This document shows positions 30,414 through 40,732 of a stretch of DNA of 64,000 nt, one piece after another. The stretch is taken from contig BJOX01000114.1 of assembly GCA_009731375.1 (NCBI GenBank), forward strand, positions 680,721-744,720. Reading direction: 5' to 3'. A program made the position numbers and the translations under genes. The notes below the pieces were generated by a model. That model ran no database searches and was not told the origin of the DNA. It was given only the letters and a program-made list of their open reading frames with translations. Source of the stretch: Paulinella micropora. Lineage: Eukaryota; Cercozoa; Imbricatea; Euglyphida. Each line of letters starts with the position of its first letter. Positions within the stretch are counted from its first letter, which is position 1.

Positions 30414-30667
30414 GGGCTAAAGGAAGGCTCGGGGGCCTTGCTTTTCTGTCTCAGAGAGTGCGCCCCCTCATTGGAGAAGTCACTCGTCGTATGACTTAGA
30501 CGGAGTTTGTAGTCGAGACAAGGCCCGGTGGGGGGGCGCCCCCCCCCTTTTCTTTCCTCTCCTCCCCCCTGAGCCCCCTGAGCCCGGGGGGCTCAAAGAA
30601 CAGGGGAAGGGCAAGAGGGAGAGCGCAGAAGCTACCAAAAAAAAATGTATAAAACGCCTCAACTAAG

Positions 30668-30672
<5 letters not shown>
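30414..30672. repeat. Repeat A with its left flank
   Basis: GGCTAAAGGAAGGCTCGGG through TTTGTAGTCGAGACA (30414-30520) is almost identical to 32495-32610. Repeat A follows (G run, GGCGCC, C run, gagccc-gggctc palindrome). It ends in a long C run that leads into the gap at 30719-30728. Confidence 0.75.
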
Positions 30673-30718
<46 letters not shown>

Positions 30719-30732
30719 NNNNNNNNNNACAT

Positions 30733-31060
30733 TTCTTTTGGGTACTTTCTTGATGGCGCTTTTAGCGAAGGCGGCTTGGCGGTCCGTGCATGTGATATGG
30801 CTGAAAAATACAGCGTTTCCAGGCTTTTCTGGCAATACTGCCCTTTTCGGCCATATCATTTCAGGCGCACGCATACACAAATTTGGCGACAAATTCTGTG
30901 CAAAAAGAAGAAGAGAGAAAGAGAAAGAGAAAAATCCTGTTTAAAAGAAAGGGGAGGGGGAACGGAGGGAAGAGGGGAGAGGGAGGGAAGAGGGAGGAAA
31001 GAGGGAAGAGGGAGGAGAAAAGGAAGAGGGAGGAAAACCCTCCCCTCCTCCCTCCCCCCT
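30733..31060. repeat. Composite repeat, left half (copy of 26112)
   Basis: About 200 bases match 26112-26330 with few changes, including the palindrome GATATGGCTGAAAAA ... CTGCCCTTTTCGGCCATATC and the AAATTTGGCGACAAATT motif, then a GGGAGGGAAGA minisatellite. It starts directly after a gap. Confidence 0.75.
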
Positions 31061-31124
31061 TTCGTTTGTTTAGAGGGGAAGAGAGAGGGAGGGGGAGAGA
31101 GAGGGGCGCCCCCGTTCTCTTCCC

Positions 31125-31240
31125 TCCTCCCTCTGCTGAGCCCAGGGGGCTCCAGGAGCAGGGGAAGAAGGAGGGAAAGGGCGCAGAAGCTACAAAAGAA
31201 ATAAATACATGCAACGCCTCCACTAAGCACACCCCCCCCA
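31125..31240. repeat. Repeat A, shorter copy
   Basis: It has TGAGCCCAGGGGGCTCCAGG, AGCAGGGGAAGAAGG and GCGCAGAAGCTACAAAAGAA, then ATGCAACGCCTCCACTAAGC, in the same order as the other copies. Confidence 0.7.
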
Positions 31241-31317
31241 TGCCGGCCCCCCTCCCTGTACAAATTCTCAGACGGGGGGGGGGGGGGAAAAAAAGGGGGG
31301 GGGCCCCCCCCCCCCCC

Positions 31318-31374
31318 NNNNNNNNNNNNNNNNNNNNNNNNNNNNNNNNNNNNNNNNNNNNNNNNNNNNNNNNN
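31318..31374. other. Assembly gap (57 N) at a poly-C/poly-G tract
   Basis: The gap is bordered by a C run on the left and C then G run on the right, so it falls in the same class of tract as the 10-base gaps in this island. Confidence 0.95.
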
Positions 31375-31460
31375 CCCCCCGGGGGGGGGGGGGGGGGGAG
31401 GAGAGAAAGACATATCGTGCTTGATGCTCCCCTGCCCCTTCGCTCTCCCTCTCTTAGTTC

Positions 31461-32435
31461 TCAGTGCCAAGATAACAACTTTGTCATGGATTCTTTTATT
31501 AAATTTTTTTGTACATTCTTAGCGCGCCCCCGCCCCTCCCCCTTCCCACTCCCGCTCCCTGTTCTTAGACAGGGAGGGGGTGTGGGACTAAAACAATTCG
31601 TGCTCTCCCCTCCCCTCCCCCTTCGCCCTCTCCTAATTCCCAGTGTCAAGTGTAAGACTTTGTCGAGTTTTAATTGAAAAAAAATTTTTCTTGCACTTTC
31701 TTGGCGCCCCCACTCCCATGCTTCTCTCTTCCTCTCCTAGCTTTCAGCGCAGTGTAAGATCGTCGAGTTTTAATAAAAAAGCTTTTTTTTTTTTTGTACC
31801 CTCTTGGCGCCCCCTCCCCCTCTGCCCCTTCCCTGTCCCGCTCCTCCGTTTTAAGATGGGAAGCAAAGCGGATCGTGTTTCGCCCACCCCTTCCCTTTCC
31901 TTCCCTTAGTTTTCAGTGTCAAGTGTAAGACTCTGTCAAGCTTTAATTCAGCGTATTTTACACTTTCTTGGCGCGCCCCCTTCTCTTTCCCGCTCCCTGC
32001 TCTCAGACNNNNNNNNNNGTTTTCAGTGTCAAGTGTAAGACTTTGTCGAGCTTTAATTCAGCGTATTTTACACTTTCTTGGCGCGCCCCCTTAACTTTCC
32101 CGCTCCCTGCTCTCAGACGGGGATGGAGGGGGGGCGCAAAGACAGATCGTGCTTGCCCCTCTCTCTGCCCCTTGGCTCTCCGTCTCTTGGTTCTCAGTGC
32201 CAAGATTAAAACTTTGTCAGGGATTTTTTTTATTAATTCTTTCTTGTACATTCTTAGCGCGCCCCTACCCTCCCCCTTTCCTCTCACACTCCCTGTTCTC
32301 AGACGGAGGGCTAAGACAATTCGTGCTCTCCCCCTCCTTTTCCTCTTCTCTCTCCCTCTCTTAGTTCGCAGTGTCAAGCGTAAGACAGTCGAGCTTTAAT
32401 AAAGAAATTCTTTTTCGTACTTTCTTGGCGCCTCC
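31461..32435. repeat. Array of seven repeat-D palindromes
   Basis: Units start at about 31461, 31641, 31744, 31914, 32019, 32190 and 32363. Each has CAGTGCCAAGTGTAAGA (or CCAAGATTAAAA), TTTGTCGAGCTTTAATT, an AT-rich middle, then TACACTTTCTTGGCGC or TACATTCTTAGCGC. The ends GCCAAGTGTAA and TTACACTTtCTTGGC are inverted repeats, so each unit of 60-75 bases is an imperfect palindrome. Between units is a C/T-rich spacer often holding CCCGCTCCCTGTTCTCAGAC. A 10-base gap lies at 32009-32018. No ORF here is convincing. Confidence 0.8.
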
Positions 32436-32494
32436 CTCTCTCTCTCTCCCCCGCCCCCCCTTTCCTCTCCCACTCCCTGTCTTCTGACTAGCGA

Positions 32495-32766
32495 GGGCTA
32501 AAGGAAGGCTCGGGAGGCCTTGCCTTTCTGTCTCAGAGAGTGCGCTGCCTCATTGGAGAAGTCACTCGTCGTATGACTTAATAGACGGAGTTTGTAGTCG
32601 AGACAGTGCCCCAGGGAGGGGGGGGGGGGGCGCCCCCCCCCCCTTTTTTTTTTTTCTCTCCCTCTGAGCCCCCTGAGCCCGGGGGGCTCAAAGAACAGGG
32701 GAATGGCAAGGGGGGAGGGGAAGAGCGCAGAAGCTACAAAAAAATGCATGAAACGCCTCAACTAAG

Positions 32767-32780
<14 letters not shown>
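32495..32780. repeat. Repeat A with left flank, second full copy
   Basis: The left flank matches 30414-30520. Then come the G-run/GGCGCC/C-run palindrome (32618-32643) and the gagccc-gggctc core, and a C run leads to the gap at 32818-32827. Confidence 0.75.
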
Positions 32781-32817
<37 letters not shown>

Positions 32818-33185
32818 NNNNNNNNNNTATTCTTTTTGGTACTTTCTTGACTTTCCTTGCATCTTTTCTCTCCCGCTTCCGTCTGTGTCCAAAGCCCAAG
32901 CTTGAAACCTGTGGTCGATACGAGATGCTCACCGAAGAAGCAAACATATCAGGCTAGAGCACTAGGAGCAGCTAGTTGTACAAAGACAGGTATGAAATTC
33001 CACCAGATGGTAGTGTCAGGCTCAGTCCATCTTCGCCCGTTCTCGCCTTTCTTGTAAAAGAAGGCCAAGCGGGGTTTTTCCCGACGTCGTCTTTTGCTGC
33101 CTTCTCCCGCTCCCGATTCTCAGACGGGGCACTACAACAATCCTTGCTTCCTCTTCCTCTGCCTCTTCCCTCTCCCTCTCCTGGT

Positions 33186-33508
33186 TCTCGTGTCAAGTGT
33201 AAGACTTTGTCGAGCTTTAATTCAGCGTATTTTACACTTTCTTGGCGCGCTCCCTTCCCTTTCTTGATCCCCGCTCTCAGACGGAGAGGGGGGGGGGGGG
33301 GGGGGCAAAGATAGATGGTGCTCTTTTTCTCTTAGTTCTCAGTGCCAAGATTAAAATCTTGTCAGGGATTTTTTATTGATTTTTTTCTTGTACATTCTTA
33401 GCGCGCCCCTGCCCCTTCCCCTCTGCCTCTCTTAGTTCTCAGCGCCAAGTGTAAGACCGTCAAGCTCTATCAGGGAAAATTCTTTTTCGCACGTTCTTGG
33501 CGCGCCCT
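33186..33508. repeat. Three repeat-D palindromes
   Basis: Units at about 33186, 33335 and 33432 carry the same palindromic ends as the array at 31461. After them, 33520-33690 reads in one plus frame as a protein-like fragment (DICGVWPGRVYEAASVTCF), possibly a gene remnant, but too short to assign. Confidence 0.75.
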
Positions 33509-33810
33509 CCTGCTAGTAGGCCTTAGGCACGACCCTCGCCGGCGACACCGCGGATATCTGCGGGGTCTGGCCGGGGCGCGTGTACGAGGCGGCCAGCGTT
33601 ACTTGCTTCGTCGCGCGGGCCGCGTACCTGGGGCCGCGGGCGGCGGCCACCGCCTCGCACCGGTGCCCGTACTCTCGCTTGCTCGCTTGCTCCCTTTCCC
33701 TCCCCCCAGTCTATCCGCCGGGAGCAGGAGGCAAAGGTATTTGTCGCGTTTTCGTTCCAACTAGGTAAAAAGATACAGCTAACTTTTTCTCCCGCTGGCG
33801 AATTTCGGAC

Positions 33811-34257
33811 ATGGCCCAAGGCCAAGGTGCCAGGCAGAGGGCGAGGACGGCTCGGTACGCCCGGGCGGCCGCGCAAGGCGACGCCCGCTGCCAGTGCCAC
33901 CTTGGGCTCTGCTACTCGCAAGGCGCGGGCGTGGCCCAAAACTTTACCCTAGCAGCGCAGTGGTATACGCGGGCGGCTGCGCAGGGCCACGCGGGCGCTC
34001 AGTTCCTGCTCGGTGCTTGTTACAAAAGGGGCCGGGGCGTGACACAAGACACTGCCCAGGCAATGGAGTGGTACAGACGAGCGGCTGCACAGAACGACAC
34101 CAACGCCCTGCGGATGCTGGGCATACTGTATTATTTTGGCGACGACGGGGTGGCCAAGGACCGCGCCACGGCCAAGGAGTTCTTCACGCGAGCGGCCGCG
34201 CAGGGCGACGCCGGAGCCTTGTGGTGGCTTGCTAGGAAGGGCATGCCCTCGAGCTAG
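33811..34257 (+). CDS. Sel1-like repeat protein
   Basis: This 148-residue protein consists of four Sel1-like repeats of about 36 residues. Each has the pattern A..WY.RAAAQG.A.A...LG..Y..G.GV..D (for example AAQWYTRAAAQGHAGAQFLL and AMEWYRRAAAQNDTNALRML). Sel1 repeats are alpha/alpha solenoids of the TPR type that mediate protein-protein contacts. They are frequent in protists, bacteria and some giant viruses. There is no signal peptide. The start at 33811 is the first ATG of the frame. GC content is high, like its neighbours. Function would be as an adaptor; no partner can be named. Confidence 0.85.
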   Translation: MAQGQGARQRARTARYARAAAQGDARCQCHLGLCYSQGAGVAQNFTLAAQWYTRAAAQGHAGAQFLLGACYKRGRGVTQDTAQAMEWYRRAAAQNDTNALRMLGILYYFGDDGVAKDRATAKEFFTRAAAQGDAGALWWLARKGMPSS

Positions 34258-34403
34258 CACAACCCCTCCCCCGTCCCTCTCCCTCTCTAAAAAAAAAGGA
34301 TTCCTCCCCCTGTCTTTTTTTCTTCTCTTTTTTTTCGTCGAAAGTATTAATACTTGTTTTGCTCTCGGCTTAGGATATAAATGAATAAAAAGAAGAGAGA
34401 AAA

Positions 34404-35843
34404 ATGAGCGACGGTAAAACAGCGACAGCAGCCAGCTTGCAGGCCGCTGCCGTACGTCAAAAGTTGGCTGAGTGGCTCCGGCTGCGGCAGGAGAAGCTAG
34501 TCTGTCCTGCGTGTGGCCTCGCAAAACAGGGCTTGCCGAGCCTCCGGCAGTTCCACCATAATGTGCTGCGCTGGCAGCCCTTTACACGGCGCTGGGAAGA
34601 TGTCCTCAAACTAGACAACCTGGTAGCCTTGGTGACCGCAGACACGGACGTGTTAGAAAGCGCGTTTGCACAAGCCTTCCCGCAAGGGATCCCCCAGTAC
34701 TCACTGACCCCATCTCAACGACGAGAGTTCGACAAGCTGCGATTACTGAAGCCGGGCCTCAGGGTTTTGGAAACACTGCTTTTCAAACAAGTTAAAAGTA
34801 GTTGCAACCTCCAAGCAGATTGGCCCGGTGTGGCCACTGATTACGATTCCAAGGTAATAGACAACATGCAGTTGCAATATTTCTTAGCCCAAGACAAATT
34901 AGCTCCCATGGTTTACGGCTGTGTGACCACAGATGATTTTAGCATGCCAGACAGTAAGTGGACAGTCATGGATTTCGTTCCCTGGTCAAAAAGAAAACCT
35001 ATGGATCCTATGGATCTTGAGTCCGCGGCTTTTTCGAGGATTCTGACAGATGCTGACAACAAGAAGCTTGTGCGCAACTTCCGACCGTTTCTAACACGGG
35101 CTCTAACGGCTCTAGCGAAGCACCGAATTGTGCACAGCGACTTGAAACCTGCCAACATAGTGTGCACGTCTGATTTCCAGTTCCTGTTAATTGACCTAGA
35201 TCCGTTTCATTGTTTACAAATCAACAATATGCACTTCAAAACCAACGACGCACTAGTAGTCAAGACGATCACGCTGTCAAACGCCTTAAATCTGCTAGCT
35301 TCTAGCCTAGCCGTGCTGCCTCTCGACTTCCTGAGATGCGTGTATGATCATGTAACCGTACTGCTAAGCGACGAAAAAACTACACCTCCCTTTGAAACTG
35401 GCCAAGAGAGGTTTAATCGTTGTGTTCACTGGTGGTGGAACAGCCTGCTGCAGTCCAAGGGCGTACTAGACGTCTTGTACGCGGGTAGCCCCCCTTTCCT
35501 GGCACTACAGTACCTGAATCATTCAAAAGCCAAGTTCTCTGCCAACGCACTTGTGCCTGCAGCTTTTTCATGGCTACCGAAGTTCGACCCGAAATGCCTG
35601 TTCCTAAATCAGGAAACAAACGTGCTTAGTTGTCAGAAGACAAACACGTTTAGCTTTCGTACAAATAAGAAGGTCCAGAAACTTTCTAAGGACTTCAGCA
35701 AATTGCAACTGAGCGACGTCGAGCAATTTGTAGCTGCAATTATACGCATGGCCGCGCAACAAGTTGGGAACTATTCTGCACATAAAATAGAGTTTGATAT
35801 AGACGAGCCTGTCTGCATGCCTGACGAGTCCGTGTTCGAATAA
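34404..35843 (+). CDS. Divergent protein-kinase-like protein with N-terminal zinc motif
   Basis: A 479-residue intact frame. The catalytic loop is VHSDLKPANIVC (around residue 243), where kinases normally have H-R-D; Ser replaces Arg, but Asp, Lys and Asn are kept. The metal-binding loop is LIDLD (about 262-266) in place of D-F-G. A helix with TRALTALAKHRI precedes the loop, as in real kinases. I cannot place the VAIK lysine or a glycine-rich loop with confidence. The N-terminus has CPACGLAKQG then FHHN, a possible zinc-binding module. Upstream is AT-rich with ATTAATACTT and TAAAAAG. It may be an active atypical kinase or a pseudokinase. Kinases of this kind are common in giant viruses. Confidence 0.65.
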   Translation: MSDGKTATAASLQAAAVRQKLAEWLRLRQEKLVCPACGLAKQGLPSLRQFHHNVLRWQPFTRRWEDVLKLDNLVALVTADTDVLESAFAQAFPQGIPQYSLTPSQRREFDKLRLLKPGLRVLETLLFKQVKSSCNLQADWPGVATDYDSKVIDNMQLQYFLAQDKLAPMVYGCVTTDDFSMPDSKWTVMDFVPWSKRKPMDPMDLESAAFSRILTDADNKKLVRNFRPFLTRALTALAKHRIVHSDLKPANIVCTSDFQFLLIDLDPFHCLQINNMHFKTNDALVVKTITLSNALNLLASSLAVLPLDFLRCVYDHVTVLLSDEKTTPPFETGQERFNRCVHWWWNSLLQSKGVLDVLYAGSPPFLALQYLNHSKAKFSANALVPAAFSWLPKFDPKCLFLNQETNVLSCQKTNTFSFRTNKKVQKLSKDFSKLQLSDVEQFVAAIIRMAAQQVGNYSAHKIEFDIDEPVCMPDESVFE

Positions 35844-36095
35844 AATAGCGACCATTTACGACCTCAATCTTCTGGACGCGGGGGGAGGCCCCCGTCCGAT
35901 TCCCTCCTGCGCGCCCCTACCCTCCCTCTCCCGCCCCCCTCGACGGGGAGGATTGGTGCGCCCCCTTTCTACCCCTCCCCCCTCTCTCCTTTAAATTTGT
36001 TTTGTGCCTCTCTTCCCCTCTACCGGCCGCCTAGAAACAGCCGAAGAAAAAGTGTTGCTGGTCAGGAAAAAAAAGCATAGAGTGTGCACAGAAAG

Positions 36096-37019
36096 ATGGG
36101 GAGTGCACCATCTACTACCGACGACGCTAGCAATGCAGAGGGGGCCGCCCGCAAGAATTCTCGGCGGGCAGAAGTGCGCACAGAACTTCGGATCGACTTG
36201 ACTCGCGACAGGCACGGAGCCGACGGCTGGTTGCGACTGAAGCTGAGCCCCGCGGCAGTGCTGAGCGGCAGCGCCTTCGTGTTGGGCGCCGGGTGCTTCA
36301 GGGCCCGCCTTGTTCTGCCGAGCGCGGTGGATCCGTGCGATTATGCGCAAGAGGCCTACCGATCGATCGAAACGGACGCAAACGTACTGCGGGTCTGCGC
36401 CGACCTGTCGGCCATCCTAGCCCCGAGCCTGTGGCTGGAGCTGCTGCCAAGGCAGGGAGATGGGCGCGACCAGGAGTTGGCGTTACTGCGCTTCGAGACG
36501 TCCAGGCTTGCCTGTGTGGTGCGGGAGTTGAGCACGCCGCGCCTGCTGCCCATCGAAGCAACCGAGCTCGCCCGCTGGGGGCACAGCGGCACAGGGGTTG
36601 CCTGTCGCAGGGTGGGGCCGTTGTGCATGTTGGAGGGACACGTGCTCTTTGACAAAGACTGGCTGCGTTTCGAGGATGTCAAGGACCTCCCGAAAGAGAA
36701 TAATAACTACACGAAAATAGGAGCTTTCTGCAACCTGCTGGAACTGCCTTTGGCGTGGCGCCCCGCGCAGGTTGTAACGTACCTCTTTGCGCCGGGAACC
36801 TTCTTTCCACTTCATCTCAGTAACGGTGCAATACGACAAGAGAGTCTTGAAGTAGGCACTGACGGGCGGGTTCGCTTGTGCGTCACATGTAATAACATTA
36901 CACCCAAGCAGCTAAGTTCGGGCAACTTTGTGCAAAGGTCGTTTCGGTACGAGGACAACAATATCTGGAGAATATCGCCCACGCTTGACCTCGGTGTGTT
37001 GCGTTGGTTCATGGCCTAA
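36096..37019 (+). CDS. Hypothetical protein with N-myristoylation-like start
   Basis: A 307-residue protein from the ATG at 36096 (the frame is open 12 bases further up). The start MGSAPSTT matches the M-G-x3-S/T pattern for N-terminal myristoylation. The rest is mixed alpha/beta with several Trp and Cys and ends NNIWRISPTLDLGVLRWF. I recognise no family. Myristoylated proteins occur in membrane-associated structural proteins of several large DNA viruses, which makes a virion or membrane role possible but unproven. It is intact and directly followed by the composite repeat at 37078. Confidence 0.5.
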   Translation: MGSAPSTTDDASNAEGAARKNSRRAEVRTELRIDLTRDRHGADGWLRLKLSPAAVLSGSAFVLGAGCFRARLVLPSAVDPCDYAQEAYRSIETDANVLRVCADLSAILAPSLWLELLPRQGDGRDQELALLRFETSRLACVVRELSTPRLLPIEATELARWGHSGTGVACRRVGPLCMLEGHVLFDKDWLRFEDVKDLPKENNNYTKIGAFCNLLELPLAWRPAQVVTYLFAPGTFFPLHLSNGAIRQESLEVGTDGRVRLCVTCNNITPKQLSSGNFVQRSFRYEDNNIWRISPTLDLGVLRWFMA

Positions 37020-37077
37020 AAGGTCTGCTAGCAGCAATTATTAAAAAAACAGTCTTGAATACTTTGTTTAATCACTT

Positions 37078-37519
37078 TTGAGTGTCGAGCTTTTAATTAA
37101 AAAAATTCTCTTTTTTTTTGTACTTTTTCCGCGGGGCGTGATACGGTCAAATTTTGGACTTGATATGGCTAAAAAAGGCAGTTCGCCCGGGAAACTCGGA
37201 AGCACTGCCCTTTTTGACCTTATCACGCGCCCCAGGCAAAACAGCAAGATTTTGCGCCAAGTGAACGGGCCGCTCCGGCCTCATTCCGCGGGGTAACATA
37301 AATCAAAAGTTTTCCCGCGGAAAAAAAAGCCGCGCACTATATTTTTTTTGTTGCGCAAATGACAAGTTTTTTCATGTCACCCCCCCCCCTCCCCTCCCGA
37401 AGAGGGAGCGGGGCGAGAAGAGGGAGCGGGGCGAGAAGAGGGAACGGGGAGAGAAGGGGGAGCGGGGAAAGAAGAGGAAGCAGGGGAAAGAAATGGAACG
37501 GGGAAGAGAAGGGGGGAGG

Positions 37520-37557
<38 letters not shown>

Positions 37558-37735
37558 NNNNNNNNNNCCCCCCTCCTCCCCTTCCCCGGCGCCTTTCTCA
37601 CGGCGGCGCCTTGGCGAACTGGACTTTTTCTCTTTCCCGCTTCTTGAATGAAATTTGTCGCAAAATTGTCTTTTGTGTGTTTCCCTGGAAAAACTACCTG
37701 CCTTCCCCTCTTTTTAAAACGTGGGGCTGGCCGGA
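37078..37735. repeat. Composite palindromic (MITE-like) repeat, full copy
   Basis: In order: half of a D unit; an imperfect palindrome (GGGCGTGATACGGTCAAA ... GGCAGT / ACTGCC ... TTTGACCTTATCACGCGCCC, 37132-37231); a hairpin (TTCCGCGGGG ... TTTTCCCGCGGAA, about 37286-37322); TTGTTGCGCAAATGACAAG; a minisatellite of GAGAAGAGGGAGCGGGG units; the GGCGCC/C-run tract with the gap at 37558-37567; GAACTGGACTTTTTCTC; ATGAAATTTGTCGC; and AAAACGTGGGGCTGGCCGG. The same order occurs at 41705-42370. No ORF within it encodes a transposase. Confidence 0.8.
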
Positions 37736-38017
37736 CCCTCGCCAAGAGCAGCTGCAGCACATATCAGGGGCTACGCTTTTCCCCTCTTTCTGTATTTTCT
37801 TGGTTTCCCCTGCCCCTTCCCTTCTCAGACGGGGGACTAGACAATTCGTGCGCGGCGGGCGCTGGACATTGGGGGCTGGTTGAGCGAGCGGCCCGCCAAC
37901 GAACTTGGTTTTCCGAGCTGCTACAGGTGTGCATGGGCCTGGCCACGACGGTCGACGCGGAGGTACTCGTGCGGGCCGGGCTGCTGTTCTTTGCCCCTGT
38001 CCCCTCTCCTGTTCTTA

Positions 38018-38161
38018 GTTTTCAGTGCCAAAACTAAAGCTTTGTCAAGGATTTTCTTAATTTCTTTTTGTACATTCTTTGCGCGCCCCTGCCTCCCCCC
38101 CTGCCTCGGTACCAAGTGCAAGGACTTGCAGGCTTTTAATAAAAATTTCTTGCACTTTCTT

Positions 38162-38168
<7 letters not shown>
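38018..38168. repeat. Two repeat-D palindromes
   Basis: Units at about 38018 and 38109. The second has CAAGTGCAAGGAC and TTGCACTTTCTTGGCGCC as arms and runs into a long C tract before the large gap. Upstream at 37840-37990 a frame reads RTWFSELLQVCMGLATTVDA, possibly a gene remnant. Confidence 0.7.
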
Positions 38169-38199
<31 letters not shown>

Positions 38200-38200
38200 T

Positions 38201-38410
38201 NNNNNNNNNNNNNNNNNNNNNNNNNNNNNNNNNNNNNNNNNNNNNNNNNNNNNNNNNNNNNNNNNNNNNNNNNNNNNNNNNNNNNNNNNNNNNNNNNNNN
38301 NNNNNNNNNNNNNNNNNNNNNNNNNNNNNNNNNNNNNNNNNNNNNNNNNNNNNNNNNNNNNNNNNNNNNNNNNNNNNNNNNNNNNNNNNNNNNNNNNNNN
38401 NNNNNNNNNN
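38201..38410. other. Assembly gap (210 N) at a poly-C tract
   Basis: The gap is bordered by about 33 C on the left and by a G-run/GGCGCC/C-run palindrome on the right. Confidence 0.95.
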
Positions 38411-38554
38411 GAAGGGGGGGGGGGGGGCGCCCCCCCCCATCTTTCCTTCTCTTCCCCCCTCCCCCCTCCTTTCTCCTTCTCCTGGCGCCCCCTGCCCCCC
38501 CGCGCCCGTCGCTTTTCCTGGAGCAGAATTTTTTTTATTTGGTTCGACACAAAC

Positions 38555-40113
38555 ATGAGTGCAGCAGAGACGAGGGGCGAGTTGCTGTCCGTTGTGGACA
38601 TGAGTGTTCTGGGCACGTTTCAAGGCACAATGCCTCAGCCTTTCGCCATGGGGGAAAGACGGCTGCAGGCTACAGTCCAGCCCGATGGATCGTTGCTACT
38701 GCAGCATTGTAGCTCCTCCGACGATTTGAGCTTGCAGACCCAGCTCGCTCGCGAGGGGCGAGCGCACGTGATACAAAAAAGACGCGAGGACAGGGAGCTG
38801 GTGCAACGCGATCTGCACGCATTGGAAGAAAAGCTTCGGCAGCCATTGGGCGAGGGGGGCGACGACGAGGCCGATCTGATTCGACAACAGAGCGAGGAGC
38901 TACTCAGGCTCCATCAGCTTGTTGGGCAGCACACGCGCGAAATCGAGCGGTTAGTACAGGCGCACAAACTCAAGGTGAGCTACACCAAAAAAAGCGAGAC
39001 GCTTAGCCTAAAGCTCGCGCCGGGCTTACCAAGATATGCCTTGCGCTGCGGCGTTTGTGCTGCCCCAGCCCGGGCGCGGCGGCGTTCAGCGGCACGCCGG
39101 GGGTCTGTGCGTGGACGAGGACGGCCTGTTGTACGTGTTGGAAAGGCAGGGTCACAGTATCTTTACCTGCCAAACAGGTGAAGAGGGCCAGCAGAGTCTT
39201 GGCAGGTTGCTGGAGCTACGCAGCGCGCATTTGCTTGAGCAGGTCACAGGGGTGGCCACGTGCCAGGGTCGCTTGTACTTGTCCACCCCCCGGACGCGCG
39301 GATTGGTCTCTCTGGCGCTTCAGGGAACTGGCAAGCGCGTGCTAGAGGAGGAGGAGCTGGGCAGCGGGGAGGCCCTCCCCCCGTTTCCCCCCCTCCGGTT
39401 TGCGTAAGTGGGCTGGTCGCGTCGGGCAACACTTTGTGGGCGACCGACCGCGCGCATTGTGTCCGAGCGCTGCGCGCGACAGCCTTGGGCAAACCAGAGT
39501 TGCTCAAAGTATGGGGCAAGCAAGGCAGGCTTCCCGGAGAGTTCAGCTCCCCTGCAGGCATCACGTACGCGGAGGGAAAGTTGTTGGTCGCGGATTGCTT
39601 GAACCACCGGGTCCAGATCTTCTCCGCCAATGACGGCATGCCCATCGCGCACTGGGGGTGCCAAGGCTCTCAGGCAGGCAAACTTAACCAACCGCACGCT
39701 ATCGCCTCCCAGCCCGCTTGCGCGGGCTGGGTGGGGGAAGGGGGGGGCACGGGGGGCGTGCCCCCCGCGCCTGGCAGGCGGGGCTCGAGTACCAACCTTC
39801 CTTGGCAGCTTATAGAGACCTGGTGTTTGTCAGCGGGTACAAACACGGCAATGTGCTTGCCTTCCGCGTCCAAGCGCATACTACCTTTCCTGCACTCAGC
39901 GTGCAAGCGGCAGCAGCGCCGGCGGCGGAGTATGAGTGCTGGTGTCCGAGCCCCGTCCTTGCCAGCCCTTCTTCTTCTTTTTCTTCTTTTTCTCCTCGTC
40001 GGTTACAAAACTCTGAAGACGCTTCGGGGACAGACTCCGACGCCGAAGGTCCCCGCTCGCCTCCCTGCTCTCACCCTCTTTGTCACGCAGAGGACAATAA
40101 CAAAGATGTATAA
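38555..40113 (+). pseudogene. NHL-repeat beta-propeller protein, frameshifted
   Basis: The first frame starts MSAAETRGELLS at 38555 and has a helical coiled-coil region (about residues 75-145). Near 39035 the reading moves to a second frame with GLCVDEDGLLYVLERQGHS and VATCQGRLYLSTPRTRGLV. Near 39400 a third frame gives GLVASGNTLWATDRAH and then GRLPGEFSSPAGITYAEGKL and VADCLNHRVQIF. These are NHL repeats, blades of a beta-propeller. A GC-rich hairpin insert (about 39720-39795, GGGGGGCACG / CGTGCCCCCC) interrupts it. Another frame continues with DLVFVSGYKHGNVLAFRVQ to 40113. The tripartite layout resembles RING-less TRIM/NHL proteins. Three frameshifts make it a pseudogene as read. Confidence 0.6.
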
Positions 40114-40174
40114 AGGCGCGGCAGGAAGCAGAGTACTTCAGTGTTGCCAAAAGTAACAAATACTTTTTTTAATA

Positions 40175-40335
40175 AAAGCTCGGAAAACTCGGGAAGCATT
40201 TCCTTTTTCGACCGTATCACGCGCCCAGGCAAAATGTTGTTGCGTAAATGACAAGTTTTTCATGTCCCCCCCCCCCCCTTTTTTTAGAACGTGGGGCCGG
40301 CCGGTATCGACGACCACGTTGTGGCTGAAGCACAG
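40175..40335. repeat. Partial composite repeat
   Basis: It contains AACTCGGGAAGCATTTCC, GACCGTATCACGCGCCCAGG, TGTTGCGTAAATGACAAG, a C run and then AGAACGTGGGGCCGGCCGG. This is the composite repeat with its middle deleted; the joined ends are the same as those of 41705-42370. Confidence 0.65.
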
Positions 40336-40732
40336 TGGACAAAAGAACTAAAGACAAATCACAAATTTGGATCCGTCCCTTCTTCCCAGCTGTAGGGTCT
40401 CTGGGAGGTTGACACTCCCAAGATATCAATTCAATCCGACGTTCTAAAACATCTCCATATTATCCAATGTTACTTGAAGCTTAGTCTTTTTTGTGGAAGT
40501 GAAGCTTTCGAGTGCCTGCCAAATCACAGTATAGCCTGGCCGTGCAGCCATAGTGGCGGTCGTGTCGGTACCCCTGCTTGGTCTCGGTGGCAGTGGAAAG
40601 TGCGTCCGAACATGCTGCTAGGGCTGTGTCCTCGTGCGTACACGCCAGGTACACGCTGGGGGGGGGCGCCGCCGGCGGCCGCCAGCGCACGCCTCTAGCC
40701 TGGCTCCACGAGGTCACAACTCCAACCTTCCG

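Noticed and set aside
31461-33508. Regular repeats considered as a CRISPR array
   Set aside because: Units are degenerate imperfect palindromes, spacing varies, spacers share C/T-rich motifs and no cas genes occur. The context is eukaryotic and viral.
37880-38623. Long ORFs crossing the 210-base gap
   Set aside because: They are held open only by N. The real coding start is the ATG at 38555.
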